Shown: one piece after another, positions 37,007 through 47,692 of the stretch
How the letters are laid out: each line of letters opens with the position of its first letter
How positions within the stretch are numbered: the stretch's first letter is position 1
Assembly: GCA_937925855.1 (NCBI GenBank)
Contig: CALAMO010000030.1
Location: forward strand, 1-64,000
From: an uncultured Thiotrichaceae bacterium
GTDB taxonomy: Bacteria; Pseudomonadota; Gammaproteobacteria; Thiotrichales; Thiotrichaceae
Direction: 5' to 3'
DNA: 64,000 nucleotides
Translations under genes and position numbers: made by a program
The notes under the pieces: model-generated
Told to the model about the DNA's origin: nothing
What the model saw: only the letters and a program-made list of their open reading frames with translations
The model's database searches: none

Positions 37007-37726
37007 GTTGCTGGCATCGTGAATTGGCATCATGCACCCCCCAAATTGGAGTTTATCTTGGGAAAAACAACGACAAAAAGCGCTCAACAGCAGGATGATG
37101 AGCCGCTGAACCGTCTGAGTCGTGAAGACTGGGTGGCGGCGGCACTGCATCTCTTCGCCTGGAAAGGTATTGATGCGGTGCGGGTTGAGCCACTGGCGCA
37201 GAGCCTGCATGTGACTAAAGGCAGCTTTTACTGGCACTTTAAGAACCGTAAGGAGCTGCATGAGGCAATTATTCAACATTGGAGTGAGCGCTGTACCCGC
37301 ACCCTGACGGAAAGCATTGTTAAAAGCACGGATATTATCGATGTGGTCCTAAATGTCTTTTGCATGTGGATGCACGATGAGCCGTTTTCGCCGCGACTGG
37401 ATGCCGGTATGCGGGACTGGGCGCGGCGCTCAGAGGCGGTGAAAGCAGCAGTCCAGCAGGCTGATATTGATCGCACCAAGACACTGGAGCAGGCTTTTTT
37501 GACGGCGGGCTATGCCGCAGATGCGGCGCGCATTCGGGCGCGGGCGCTATACTTTATCCAGGTCGGCTATTATGAAGCGAATATTCGGGAAAGCCGGGCG
37601 CAGCGAGTGGAAAACTGGCGCGAGTATGTCAAAGTGATTACCGGCCTGGAGCTGACGCCGGAGCGCTTGGCGCAATTCCGGGCGCAGAATTTTACCGCTG
37701 CTGAGCTGTGTTTAGTGTCGGATTAA
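37004..37726 (+). CDS. TetR-family transcriptional regulator
   Basis: DWVAAALHLFAWKGIDAVRVEPLAQSLHVTKGSFYWHFKNRKELHEAIIQHW; true start may be downstream of 37004. Confidence 0.9.
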   Translation: MVAGIVNWHHAPPKLEFILGKTTTKSAQQQDDEPLNRLSREDWVAAALHLFAWKGIDAVRVEPLAQSLHVTKGSFYWHFKNRKELHEAIIQHWSERCTRTLTESIVKSTDIIDVVLNVFCMWMHDEPFSPRLDAGMRDWARRSEAVKAAVQQADIDRTKTLEQAFLTAGYAADAARIRARALYFIQVGYYEANIRESRAQRVENWREYVKVITGLELTPERLAQFRAQNFTAAELCLVSD

Positions 37727-37736
37727 GCCTTATTCT

Positions 37737-37771
37737 CAGGCATTTTTCAGGCATTTTTCAGGCGTTTTTTG
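37737..37771. repeat. Short tandem repeat caggcattttt (about 3 copies)
   Basis: caggcatttttcaggcatttttcaggcgtttttt. Confidence 0.75.
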
Positions 37772-37809
37772 CACGAGCTGTGCCAATTCGCCCGTGACTT
37801 TTTGATTAA

Positions 37810-39468
37810 TTATTGTGCGATTCGCTGTTCGCGCTGACGTAGCTCAATGCGTCGTACTTTGCCCGTTGTGGTCAGCGGTAGCTCATTAATAAACTCAATC
37901 TCACGGGGATATTCATGCGCGGCCAGTTTGATTTTCACATGGCGTTTTATTGCTTCGGCCAGCTCATGGCCGACATCGCTGTCGGGGCGGGCGACAATAT
38001 AGGCTTTGACAATTTGACCACGTAACGCGTCGGGCTTGCCGATGACAGCGGCCTGCTGCACCGCCGGATGTGTCAGTAAGACATCCTCAATTTCGCCGGG
38101 GCCAATGCGGTGGCCCGCAGAATTAATCACATCATCATTGCGTCCGACAAACCAAATATAGCCGTCGCTGTCTTTATACCCGGCATCGCCAGTGCGCCAC
38201 CATGAACCGGTGACTTTGGCCGCAGTCGCCTCCGCCTTGTTCCAATAGCCAAGGAACCAGACGGGGTCATCGGTATGGGCCGCTAGTTCACCCACAATGC
38301 CGGGCGGTAGAATGTTCCCCGCCTCATCAATTGCTTCCACCCGGTGACCGGGATAAGCTTTGCCGAGACTTCCGGGGCGCGTTTTCATCAGGGCGGAGCA
38401 ACTACCGGCCAGGTAGTTAAACTCGGTCTGTCCCCACATTTCATTGATTTCCACCCCGAGTACTTCCTTGCCCCAGTGATAGAGTTCTGCGCCCATCGCT
38501 TCACCCGCCGACATAATACTGCGCAGCTTGAGCTGATAACGCTGCTTAATATCCGGCAGTTGACGAATCATTTTCAAGGCAGTGGGCGGGATAAAGGCAG
38601 TGCGTACTTGGTATTTTTCCATCAGGGCGCAGGCTTTTTCTGGGTCGAACTTTGCACCTGCATAGGCCAGTATCGGCTTGCCGTAATACCAGCTTGGCAG
38701 CAGGCCATCAATCAGACCGCCGGTCCAGGCCCAGTCGGCGGGCGTCCAAAAGACATCACCTGCCTGTGGGAAAAAATTCTGCGATAGCTCAAAGCCCGTG
38801 AGGTTGCCATAGAGACAGCGGTGCGCTACCAACGCGCCTTTGGGTGGGCCGGTGGTGCCGGAGGTATAAATCAGCAGGGCAGGCGTATTGCAGTCGGTTG
38901 TTGGTGTGGTATAGGTATCCTGACCTTGTTGTAGCCAGTGCTGAAAAGATTCGGTTTGTGGGTCAGCGTGCTCAGCCGCCTGATCAACAATCAGCACGGT
39001 TTCTAGCTCGGGCAAGTCATCCCGCAGCGTATTAATCAGCGCCGCGTGCGCGCTGTCGGTAATCACCAGTTTGGCGCCGCTGTCGTGCAGGCGGTAGCGC
39101 AGTGCCTCTTCTCCAAATAAGACGGACAGCGGCACCGCAATCGCCAGTCGCTTATAAAGCGCGAGGTGTGCGAGGCCCGTTTCCAGGCGCTGTGGCAGCA
39201 CGATAGCCACCCGGTCGCCCTGCTCAATACCTCGTTTAGCGAAGCTATTTGCTAGCTGGTTTGACCACGTTTTCAGCTGGCCGAAGGTGAAGTGTGCCGT
39301 GTCACCGGCCTCGTTCTCACAGAACAGTGCGGTTTGTTGCGCTAGACTGGTGTGGCGATCACAAATCATCGTGGCGATATTGAAAATAGCGGGTACCTGC
39401 CAGCGAAATTCAGCGCTGACGAGGTTAAAATCAGTGGACTGCGGGTCGATCAGGGGCGTGATAGTCAT
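37810..39468 (-). CDS. AMP-dependent acyl-CoA synthetase/ligase
   Basis: LLIYTSGTTGPPKGALV; EMWGQTEFN; SWWRTGDAGYKDSDGYIWFVGRNDDVINSAGHRIGPGEIE; TTTGKVRRIELRQRE. Confidence 0.95.
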   Translation of the reverse strand: MTITPLIDPQSTDFNLVSAEFRWQVPAIFNIATMICDRHTSLAQQTALFCENEAGDTAHFTFGQLKTWSNQLANSFAKRGIEQGDRVAIVLPQRLETGLAHLALYKRLAIAVPLSVLFGEEALRYRLHDSGAKLVITDSAHAALINTLRDDLPELETVLIVDQAAEHADPQTESFQHWLQQGQDTYTTPTTDCNTPALLIYTSGTTGPPKGALVAHRCLYGNLTGFELSQNFFPQAGDVFWTPADWAWTGGLIDGLLPSWYYGKPILAYAGAKFDPEKACALMEKYQVRTAFIPPTALKMIRQLPDIKQRYQLKLRSIMSAGEAMGAELYHWGKEVLGVEINEMWGQTEFNYLAGSCSALMKTRPGSLGKAYPGHRVEAIDEAGNILPPGIVGELAAHTDDPVWFLGYWNKAEATAAKVTGSWWRTGDAGYKDSDGYIWFVGRNDDVINSAGHRIGPGEIEDVLLTHPAVQQAAVIGKPDALRGQIVKAYIVARPDSDVGHELAEAIKRHVKIKLAAHEYPREIEFINELPLTTTGKVRRIELRQREQRIAQ

Positions 39469-39522
39469 TTGCTTATTATAGGTCTATTGGGTGTGGGGTG
39501 GCGAGTGTGAGTTAGTTGGACA

Positions 39523-39553
39523 CAAAAAAAGCCGCTGATGTCAGCGGCTTTTG
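39523..39553 (-). terminator. Rho-independent terminator after ahcY (may act bidirectionally)
   Basis: aaaaaaagccgctga-tg-tcagcggctttt. Confidence 0.85.
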
Positions 39554-39577
39554 GCTAGCAATAATATAGCTTAAGGC

Positions 39578-41005
39578 TTAGTAGCGATAATGCTCAGACT
39601 TATAAGGTCCTTCGACCGCAACATTGATGTAATCAGCCTGCTCCTGCGATAGTTCAGTCAGCTTAGCGCCAATCCGGTCGAGGTGTAGGCGCGCTACTTC
39701 TTCATCAAGGTGTTTCGGCAGCACATACACTTCATTCTGATACTTGCCGTCATCATTATTAGCCCACAGTTCAATCTGAGCCAACGTTTGATTGGTGAAT
39801 GAGTTAGACATTACAAAGCTGGGGTGGCCGGTGGCACAGCCTAGGTTTACTAGGCGACCTTCGGCCAGCAGGGTGATGCGGTTGCCGTTCGGCAGGATAA
39901 TCTGATCAACCTGTGGCTTAATATTGTCCCATTCGTACTTCTTCAAGCTGGCAATGTCGATCTCGTTGTCGAAGTGGCCGATGTTACACACAATCGCCTC
40001 GTTCTTCATATTCAGAACGTGCTCTTCACGAATGATATTAAAGTTGCCAGTGGTGGTCACGAAGATGTCCATTTGGTCAACGACGTCTTCCAGTAGTACC
40101 ACACGGTAGCCTTCCATCGCGGCCTGTAGCGCACAGATAGGGTCGACCTCAGTGATCCAAACGGTGGCCCCTAAGCCACGCAGCGACTGCGCCGAACCCT
40201 TACCAACATCACCGTAACCACAAACCAGCGCCATTTTACCGGCAATCATCACGTCGGTCGCGCGCTTAATCGAATCGACCAGCGACTCACGACAGCCGTA
40301 TAGATTGTCGAACTTAGACTTGGTGACGGAGTCATTGACGTTGATCGCGGGGAAGGGCAGTTCGTCTTTAGCTGCCATCTGGTATAAACGCGCTACGCCA
40401 GTCGTTGTTTCTTCGGTGACGCCTTTGATATTCGCCTTAATGGTCGAGTACCAGTTCGGGCTTTCTGCTAGTTTGGCTTTAATCGCTGCAAACAGGTGAA
40501 CTTCTTCTTCGGCCTGTGGGTTATCCAGCACAGAAATATCCTGCTCGGCTTTCGCGCCCAGATTCACCAGTAAAGTAGCATCGCCACCATCGTCCAAAAT
40601 CATGTTTGGCGTACCGCCGTCATGCCATTCAAAGATTTTGTGGGTGAAATCCCAGTATTCTGCCAGCGACTCGCCTTTAAAGGCGAAGACAGGAATGCCT
40701 TCCGCTGCGATAGCGGCGGCGGCGTGATCCTGAGTTGAAAACACATTGCATGAGGCCCAACGCACTTCTGCGCCCAGCGCCGTCAGCGTTTCGATCAGCA
40801 TGGCGGTCTGGATCGTCATGTGCAGCGAACCTGCAATGCGTGCGCCTTTCAACGGCTGCGCCGCCTTGTGCTTGTCACGTATGGTCATCAGTCCTGGCAT
40901 TTCAGATTCAGCGATCTTTAGCTCTTTGCGTCCCCATGCAGCGAGGCCCATGTCCGCGACGATGTAATCGTTAAACGCTTCTGCTTCTTTTAGTACAGCA
41001 TTCAT
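39578..41005 (-). CDS. ahcY: Adenosylhomocysteinase
   Basis: [69 protein letters not shown]-terminus [10 protein letters not shown]. Confidence 0.98.
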   Translation of the reverse strand: MNAVLKEAEAFNDYIVADMGLAAWGRKELKIAESEMPGLMTIRDKHKAAQPLKGARIAGSLHMTIQTAMLIETLTALGAEVRWASCNVFSTQDHAAAAIAAEGIPVFAFKGESLAEYWDFTHKIFEWHDGGTPNMILDDGGDATLLVNLGAKAEQDISVLDNPQAEEEVHLFAAIKAKLAESPNWYSTIKANIKGVTEETTTGVARLYQMAAKDELPFPAINVNDSVTKSKFDNLYGCRESLVDSIKRATDVMIAGKMALVCGYGDVGKGSAQSLRGLGATVWITEVDPICALQAAMEGYRVVLLEDVVDQMDIFVTTTGNFNIIREEHVLNMKNEAIVCNIGHFDNEIDIASLKKYEWDNIKPQVDQIILPNGNRITLLAEGRLVNLGCATGHPSFVMSNSFTNQTLAQIELWANNDDGKYQNEVYVLPKHLDEEVARLHLDRIGAKLTELSQEQADYINVAVEGPYKSEHYRY

Positions 41006-41029
41006 TTTTTAGATCTCCCGATCAGTTGA

Positions 41030-41103
41030 AACGAGCACGGTTTAGCGTTGTTCCTAGTCTGAGCCTGGCGACTGTCATCAGTCGTTGCAGCGCTCCTCAG
41101 ATT
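41030..41103 (-). ncRNA. SAH riboswitch (candidate) upstream of ahcY
   Basis: Minus strand aatctgaggagcgctgcaacgactgatgacagtcgccaggctcagacta...accgtgctcgt; conserved GAGGAGCGCUGCAACG and CCAGGCUC elements, downstream GCUC for pseudoknot. Confidence 0.85.
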
Positions 41104-41128
41104 CGGATTAAACATAATCTTTAGCTAT

Positions 41129-42289
41129 TTAGGCGCCCGCAGCGTTGCGCAGTGCGTCTGCTTTATCAGTCTGTTCCCACGGCAGGTTCAGGTCATTACG
41201 CCCGAAGTGACCGTAGCTGGCCGTGCCCTGATAAATGGGCTGCAGCAGGTTGAGCATTTTGGTAATGCCATAGGGGCGCAGGTCAAAGTGCTCACGTACC
41301 AGCTGAGTGATGCGTGCGGGGTTGATGGTTTCTGTGCCGAAAGTCTCTACGCTTATTGAAGTAGGCTCGGCCACACCAATGGCATAAGACACCTGAATTT
41401 CGCAGCGTTCAGCTAGGCCAGCAGCAACGATATTCTTCGCAACATAACGTCCGGCATAGGCCGCAGAACGGTCAACTTTTGAGGGGTCTTTACCGGAGAA
41501 GGCTCCACCGCCGTGACGCGCCATGCCACCGTAGGTATCCACGATGATCTTACGTCCCGTTAAACCCGCATCGCCAACTGGGCCACCGATCACAAAGTTG
41601 CCGGTTGGATTAATATGAACCTTGGTCTGCTCATCCATCAGGCCATCGCCCAGAATAGGCTCAATGATCTGGCTTTGAATCGCAGCGCGTAAATCGTCTA
41701 GCGCAATGTCTGGATCGTGTTGGGTCGACAGGACGACCGCATCCACCGAGGTGGGCTTGCCGTTTTCATAACGGAAGGTGACCTGTGATTTGGCATCCGG
41801 GCGTAACCAGGGTAGGGTGCCGTTTTTACGCAGTTCAGCCTGGCGCAGCACTAGACGATGGGCGTAGGTAATGGGCGCTGGCATGAGGACATCAGTCTCA
41901 TTGCTGGCGTAACCGAACATAAGGCCCTGGTCGCCCGCGCCTTGTTCTTCGCTTTTAGAACGGTCGACACCCATGGCAATGTCAGGAGATTGCTTGCCCA
42001 GCGCATTGATGACGGCACACGTATTTCCGTCGAAACCAATATCAGAATTGTTGTAGCCAATATCGTTCACCACGCCACGTACTAGGTTTTCGTAGTCGAT
42101 TTCTGCGGTGGTGGTGATTTCGCCTGCCAGTACAACCATGCCGGTCTTAACCAGTGTTTCACAGGCAACGCGGGCGTGTGGGTCTTTGGCAATAATGGCG
42201 TCTAAAACGGCATCAGAAATCTGATCGCACATTTTATCGGGATGACCTTCTGATACAGACTCGGACGTAAATAAATAGGCCTCAGTCAT
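41129..42289 (-). CDS. metK: S-adenosylmethionine synthetase
   Basis: [70 protein letters not shown]. Confidence 0.98.
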   Translation of the reverse strand: MTEAYLFTSESVSEGHPDKMCDQISDAVLDAIIAKDPHARVACETLVKTGMVVLAGEITTTAEIDYENLVRGVVNDIGYNNSDIGFDGNTCAVINALGKQSPDIAMGVDRSKSEEQGAGDQGLMFGYASNETDVLMPAPITYAHRLVLRQAELRKNGTLPWLRPDAKSQVTFRYENGKPTSVDAVVLSTQHDPDIALDDLRAAIQSQIIEPILGDGLMDEQTKVHINPTGNFVIGGPVGDAGLTGRKIIVDTYGGMARHGGGAFSGKDPSKVDRSAAYAGRYVAKNIVAAGLAERCEIQVSYAIGVAEPTSISVETFGTETINPARITQLVREHFDLRPYGITKMLNLLQPIYQGTASYGHFGRNDLNLPWEQTDKADALRNAAGA

Positions 42290-42320
42290 AATCAATCTCC
42301 TTTAACAAATGATTTGAATG

Positions 42321-42405
42321 ACTGAGCGCCGTTAATTTTTTCCACTTTAAAACCCGTTCTGAGCCTGGCGGGAACAGCCCGTCGCAACGCTCCTCAGAAG
42401 GGTTT
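42321..42405 (-). ncRNA. SAH riboswitch (candidate) upstream of metK
   Basis: Minus strand aacccttctgaggagcgttgcgacgggctgttcccgccaggctcagaacgggtt...aacggcgctcagt: extended P1, conserved core, pseudoknot strand ggcgcuc. Confidence 0.88.
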
Positions 42406-42609
42406 GCCAGCTGAATGGGGGAGCTGACACTTAAAATGGCCTGCAAGGATACCGGAAAATTTTCGGGGATGCATCAGGTTTTCACGGTGTTGTGGGTACG
42501 GGGTGTTAGCACGATGCGACGTGTGGTAAATGCTTGGCGTTAAATCACCTGAGTTTGGTCAACGTGGGCGATGAGCTGGGCGATAGTTCGAGCGATCGCT
42601 CGGCGCATG

Positions 42610-43095
42610 CTATAGCAACAGCGCCGCTTCTATAGGGATAAAGCGGTTACTGGCCTGTATCAGCGAGGCGGCAGTAAGCTGTTCCACGCCATAGACCTCT
42701 GTCTCCACGTCGTACCGCATTCTAGCGCGGTGCAAGAGTTGGTCAAAATCGCCATCGCCGGAGGCTAGCACAATGATGTCGGTGTCTGCTGCGGCCTCGA
42801 TCACATCCAGCGTAATGCCAACATCCCAGTCACCTTTGGCGGAACCATCCCGCCGCTGAATAAACGGTTTGAGTTTGACCTCAAATCCGATGCCACGCAG
42901 TATATTCTGGAACTGGCGTTGTTTTTCATCGCCGCGCTCAATGGCATAGGCGTAGGCATGGGCCACTTCACGCCCTGCGGTCGCTTGTGCCCAGAAGCGG
43001 TTGTAATCGAAATTACGAGTGAAAGTGTGGCGGGTGGTGTAGTAGATATTCTGTACGTCGACGAAGAGACTGACGTTTTTCCTGACTGTTTTCAT
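42610..43095 (-). CDS. NYN-domain (PIN-like nuclease fold) protein, LabA-type
   Basis: VSLFVDVQNIYYTTRH...KGDWDVGITLDVIEAAADTDIIVLASGDGDFDQLLHRAR. Confidence 0.88.
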   Translation of the reverse strand: MKTVRKNVSLFVDVQNIYYTTRHTFTRNFDYNRFWAQATAGREVAHAYAYAIERGDEKQRQFQNILRGIGFEVKLKPFIQRRDGSAKGDWDVGITLDVIEAAADTDIIVLASGDGDFDQLLHRARMRYDVETEVYGVEQLTAASLIQASNRFIPIEAALLL

Positions 43096-43200
43096 GCGAG
43101 CTATCATATAGCCTTGTTCATTGGCTGAGCAAACACTATTGCAGCACTTTTATGGTAACCTGATGCTTTAAATGTGGAGCGTTTACCCGATATTGTCCCT

Positions 43201-43608
43201 ATGAGTGAAACCAATACCGCTATGACCGAAGAGGAACGCAATCAGCTGTACCGCCATATGGCTGACTCATTTATCCATGTCGCCAACCAGCATGCGGAAC
43301 AGCAGGATGCTTTTATGGTGAGTTCGGCTTTTTTATACGCCGCAGCCCGTTTCAGCGCCTTTGCCACCGCCGTGCAGGCGAAAACGCTGGAAAACTACAC
43401 GGCTGACCGCGAGCCTGCGATTGATTATTTTACCGCTGAGCTGCGCCGAATGTTGGGCGAAAATATGGACGATTATCAGCGGGTGTTTCAGCCACAGCAG
43501 CCGGAACAGCCAGCCACTACGATGGTTCATAAGTACACGCCGCCGCAAAAGCCAGCGAGCGATGATGACGAGCGTCTGTTGAGTTATGACCACTTGGTGA
43601 AGAAGTAG
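43201..43608 (+). CDS. DUF3144-type conserved hypothetical protein
   Basis: FIHVANQHAEQQDAFMVSSAFLYAAARFSAFATA. Confidence 0.7.
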   Translation: MSETNTAMTEEERNQLYRHMADSFIHVANQHAEQQDAFMVSSAFLYAAARFSAFATAVQAKTLENYTADREPAIDYFTAELRRMLGENMDDYQRVFQPQQPEQPATTMVHKYTPPQKPASDDDERLLSYDHLVKK

Positions 43609-43701
43609 GATCGGGTGCTGTGCCGCAGCAAGCTTTACAAGATTTAATTCTTGCAGCGGTATAAACTGAACATCAATTTTTGATGGCGCTCACTCTAAGG
43701 C

Positions 43702-45519
43702 ATGGCCGGACGTATCCCGCGGGAATTTATTGATCAGCTATTAAGTCGCATTGACGTTGTTGATGTGATTAATGGGCGTGTGCCGCTGAAAAAAGCGGGG
43801 CGTGAGTATCAAGCCTGCTGTCCGTTTCATAATGAGAAAACGCCTTCGTTCACTGTGAGTCCTGCCAAGCAGTTTTTTCATTGTTTTGGCTGCGGCATGC
43901 ATGGCTCAGCCATTACTTTCCTGATGGAATATGAGCACCTGGAATACGTTGAGGCGATTGAGGCACTGGCGCGCACTCTTGGCGTTGAGGTGCCACGTGA
44001 GCATGCCGGACGAGGGGAGCCGCGTAAAAAAACGGATGCCAGTCTCTACGGTCTAATGGAAGCGGTAGCGCAGCACTACCGAACGCAGCTAGGACAGGCA
44101 GCCAATGCGATGGCTTATATCCGCCAGCGCGGTTTGTCGCCGGAAGTGGTGCAGCAGTATGGGATTGGCTATGCTGCCGATGAGTGGGAGCGCTTGATCC
44201 CGCTGTTTGGGCGTGACTATGGGCAGCAAAAACTGCTGGCCTGCGGCCTACAGATTGAAAATGACAGCGGTCGGATTTATGACCGTTTTCGTGACCGGCT
44301 GATGTTTCCGATTCGTGATCGGCGCGGGCGGGTAATTGGTTTTGGCGGGCGGGTGTTGGGTGAGGGTTCACCGAAGTATCTGAACTCGCCGGAAACGGAG
44401 ATTTTTCATAAAGGCACGGAACTGTACGGCCTGTATGAAGCCAGAAACAACACCCGTAAGCTGGAGCGCTTTCTGGTGGTTGAAGGCTATATGGATGTGG
44501 TGGCGCTGGCGCAGTATGGGATTACCTATGCGGTGGCTACTATGGGGACTGCGACGACTTCGGATCATATCAGTCAGCTGTTTAAATATGGCGTGAATCA
44601 GGTGGTATTTTGTTTTGATGGTGATCGTGCTGGGGAGGAAGCAGCCTGGAAAGCGCTGAAGAATTTACTGCCTGCGGTGAATGATGAGCGTGAAATTCGC
44701 TTTCAGTTTTTACCGACGGGAGAAGACCCAGATAGTCTGGTGCGTAAGCTGGATAAGGCGGGTTATGAGGCGGAATTGAAGAAGGCGCTGCCGTTTTCCC
44801 GCTTTTTTATTCGGGGTATTAAGGAGGGTTTGGGCTTAAAAGCTGAGGCCACCTTACACTTAATTGAGGATTCCGCCCGTTTTGCTGCTGAGGCGTCGGC
44901 TTTATTGGATCAGATGCCTGAGAGTCTGCTGAAGAAATCGCTATTGCAGGAAATACAGCGTTTAGGGCAAGTGACCACGGCAGCGCCCGTACAGGACACG
45001 TATTCGAGCGGCCACTTTGAACGCCCGTGGACACGTACTTATGGGCGGCGTTATGTGGAAAAATCGCAGGGCGCACCAGGACGTCCCGGTGATCATGAGG
45101 TTAAAAAGACGCCGGTGCGCTACGCCATGACCCTGCTATTGCACTCGCCAGAGCTGGCGGGGAGTATTCCTAATCCTGAAAAACTGTTGGAATGGGAGAT
45201 GCCCGGGCTAATTTTATTATACAAGCTGGTTGAAATTATTGAAGAGAACCCGCATATTCATGCGGCGGGGTTATTGGAGCGATTCCGTGGCACCGAGTAC
45301 GAAAATAGTTTGCTGAAACTGATGAACTGGCAGCCGAAAGAGGCTGACGCGCAGATGCTGCAACAGGAATTTCAGGATTGTTTCCGTCAGATAAAACGTC
45401 AGGCACGCCGGAAAGCGTTGGAAGACCTCTTGTATAAAGAGCAGACTCAGGGTCTAAATAAGCAGGAAAAACACGACCTTTTATCGCTTCTGGGTGACAT
45501 TCATGACACTGCCGAATGA
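43702..45519 (+). CDS. dnaG: DNA primase
   Basis: IPREFIDQLLSRIDVVDVINGRVPLKKAGREYQACCPFHNEKTPSFTVSPAKQFFHCFGCGMHGSAITFLMEYE. Confidence 0.98.
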   Translation: MAGRIPREFIDQLLSRIDVVDVINGRVPLKKAGREYQACCPFHNEKTPSFTVSPAKQFFHCFGCGMHGSAITFLMEYEHLEYVEAIEALARTLGVEVPREHAGRGEPRKKTDASLYGLMEAVAQHYRTQLGQAANAMAYIRQRGLSPEVVQQYGIGYAADEWERLIPLFGRDYGQQKLLACGLQIENDSGRIYDRFRDRLMFPIRDRRGRVIGFGGRVLGEGSPKYLNSPETEIFHKGTELYGLYEARNNTRKLERFLVVEGYMDVVALAQYGITYAVATMGTATTSDHISQLFKYGVNQVVFCFDGDRAGEEAAWKALKNLLPAVNDEREIRFQFLPTGEDPDSLVRKLDKAGYEAELKKALPFSRFFIRGIKEGLGLKAEATLHLIEDSARFAAEASALLDQMPESLLKKSLLQEIQRLGQVTTAAPVQDTYSSGHFERPWTRTYGRRYVEKSQGAPGRPGDHEVKKTPVRYAMTLLLHSPELAGSIPNPEKLLEWEMPGLILLYKLVEIIEENPHIHAAGLLERFRGTEYENSLLKLMNWQPKEADAQMLQQEFQDCFRQIKRQARRKALEDLLYKEQTQGLNKQEKHDLLSLLGDIHDTAE

Positions 45520-45595
45520 ATTTTCGGGAGTATACTTGTATCTTTAGGATTTGTGATATAATCGCGCGTCCATTTCGTCGAGGCCAAAATCAGAC

Positions 45596-47524
45596 ATGAG
45601 TCAACAACAGCAACAGCAACAGTCTGGTCTAAAGGAGTTAATCGCCAGAGGTAAGGAACAGGGCTACCTTACTTATGCCGAAGTTAACGACCATCTTCCC
45701 GATACGATCGTTGACCCCGAGCAAATCGAAGACATCGTAGCGATGATCAACGATATGGGTATTACTGTGCATGAAAATGCGCCAGATACCGATGAGTTGG
45801 TGCTAAATGATGATAACGTCCAGGCCGATGATGAGGCTGCTGAGGAAGCGGCAGCAGCGCTGGCCAACGTAGACAGTGACTTTGGCCGTACCACTGACCC
45901 GGTTCGTATGTACATGCGTGAAATGGGGACGGTGGAACTACTGACCCGTGAAGGGGAAATCCAGATTGCTATTCGGATCGAAGAAGGTCTGAATGAAATT
46001 CTGCGTGCGTTGGCACAATACCCCGCCTCAACCGAAGTTTTGTTGGAGCTGGCGCAGCTGATTGAGCAGGAAGAGATACGCCTCACCGATGTGATTAATG
46101 GCTTTATCGATCCGAATGCGGAAGAAATTAACCCCTTCCAGATGCAGCCAGCGCGGCCACCGGTAAAGGAAGAAGCTAAGCCAGAGCCTGCACCTGCCGA
46201 GGGTGATGAAAAAGATTTAGCTGCTGCCGCTGAAGGTGAGGGTGCGGCAGATGACGATGATGATGAAGAGGAAGATCCGGTTGATACTGGGCCTGACCCA
46301 GAAGAGGCGGCGGAGAAGTTCGCCGAGCTGCGTGCGCTGTTTGCGACCTCTCATGCGGCCTGTGAGCGTGATGATCAGAAAGCCTACACCGATGCGCGTG
46401 ATACGCTTGCGGATAAATTTATGGAGATCCGTTTAGCGCAGCCGGTGATTGACCGCCTGACCCAGCAGCTAAATGATATCGTTAACCGTATCCGTTCTTA
46501 TGAGCGTACGATTATGAAGCTGTGCGTGCAGCATGGCGGTATGCCGCGTCAGAAATTTGTTGAGAGTTTCCCGCAGAATGAGACGGATCGGCAGTGGTTG
46601 GTGCGGTACTGTGAGAAGCATCCGAAGCAAAGTGACCGCCTCAGCGCGTTAGAGGAACAAATTACCGAGCTACAAAGCTATTTGGCTGAGATTGAGGAAG
46701 AATCTAATCTGAGTATTGCGCAGATTAAAGATATTAACCGCAATATGTCCGTAGGTGAGGCGAAGGCGCGGCGCGCTAAGAAGGAAATGGTCGAGGCGAA
46801 TTTGCGGCTGGTTATTTCGATTGCCAAGAAGTATACCAATCGTGGCCTGCAGTTCCTCGATCTGATTCAGGAAGGTAATATTGGTCTGATGAAGGCGGTG
46901 GATAAATTTGAGTATCGGCGCGGCTATAAATTTTCAACCTACGCGACTTGGTGGATACGACAGGCGATTACCCGCTCGATTGCTGATCAGGCGCGCACGA
47001 TACGCATCCCGGTACATATGATTGAGACGATTAATAAGCTGAATCGGATCTCACGAAAGCTGCTTCAGGAAATGGGGCGTGAAGCCACGCCGGAAGAATT
47101 GGCCGAAGCAATGGAGATGCCGGAGGATAAGATCCGCAAGGTATTGAAAATTGCGAAAGAGCCGATTTCGATGGAGACCCCGATTGGAGATGATGAAGAT
47201 TCCAGCCTGGGTGATTTTATCGAAGACGGTAATATTCTGTCGCCGCTAGATTCGGCTACGACGAATAGCCTCTCTGAAGTGACGCGCGATGTGCTGTCTA
47301 GCCTGACTTCGCGTGAGTCTAAGGTGCTGCGTATGCGTTTTGGTATCGATATGAATACCGACCATACGCTGGAAGAAGTGGGCAAGCAGTTCGATGTCAC
47401 GCGGGAGCGGATTCGACAGATCGAAGCTAAAGCGCTAAGAAAATTGCGTCATCCCAGTCGTTCGGATATGCTACGCAGCTTCCTTGATGTTAACGAAGCA
47501 CCGCCGGTTGCATCTTCCTCCTAG
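45596..47524 (+). CDS. rpoD: RNA polymerase sigma-70 factor RpoD
   Basis: [94 protein letters not shown]. Confidence 0.98.
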   Translation: MSQQQQQQQSGLKELIARGKEQGYLTYAEVNDHLPDTIVDPEQIEDIVAMINDMGITVHENAPDTDELVLNDDNVQADDEAAEEAAAALANVDSDFGRTTDPVRMYMREMGTVELLTREGEIQIAIRIEEGLNEILRALAQYPASTEVLLELAQLIEQEEIRLTDVINGFIDPNAEEINPFQMQPARPPVKEEAKPEPAPAEGDEKDLAAAAEGEGAADDDDDEEEDPVDTGPDPEEAAEKFAELRALFATSHAACERDDQKAYTDARDTLADKFMEIRLAQPVIDRLTQQLNDIVNRIRSYERTIMKLCVQHGGMPRQKFVESFPQNETDRQWLVRYCEKHPKQSDRLSALEEQITELQSYLAEIEEESNLSIAQIKDINRNMSVGEAKARRAKKEMVEANLRLVISIAKKYTNRGLQFLDLIQEGNIGLMKAVDKFEYRRGYKFSTYATWWIRQAITRSIADQARTIRIPVHMIETINKLNRISRKLLQEMGREATPEELAEAMEMPEDKIRKVLKIAKEPISMETPIGDDEDSSLGDFIEDGNILSPLDSATTNSLSEVTRDVLSSLTSRESKVLRMRFGIDMNTDHTLEEVGKQFDVTRERIRQIEAKALRKLRHPSRSDMLRSFLDVNEAPPVASSS

Positions 47525-47546
47525 GCAGTGTTTTGCTCTGATTTAA

Positions 47547-47623
<77 letters not shown>

Positions 47624-47633
47624 ATAAAATCTT

Positions 47634-47676
47634 AAAAAGCAGTAGGTTACGCGATGAGCGGACTTGCTGCTTTTTT
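47634..47676 (+). terminator. Rho-independent terminator after tRNA
   Basis: aaaaagcag...ctgcttttttcg. Confidence 0.65.
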
Positions 47677-47692
47677 CGTTAAATTTACTGTA

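Noticed and set aside
41030-42405. SAM riboswitch classes for the metK/ahcY leaders
   Set aside because: Core motifs fit the SAH class (GAGGAGCG...CCAGGCUC) rather than SAM-I, II or III layouts.
45673-46086. Ser-rich minus-strand ORF opposite rpoD
   Set aside because: Antisense artefact of the acidic/poly-Asp rpoD region.
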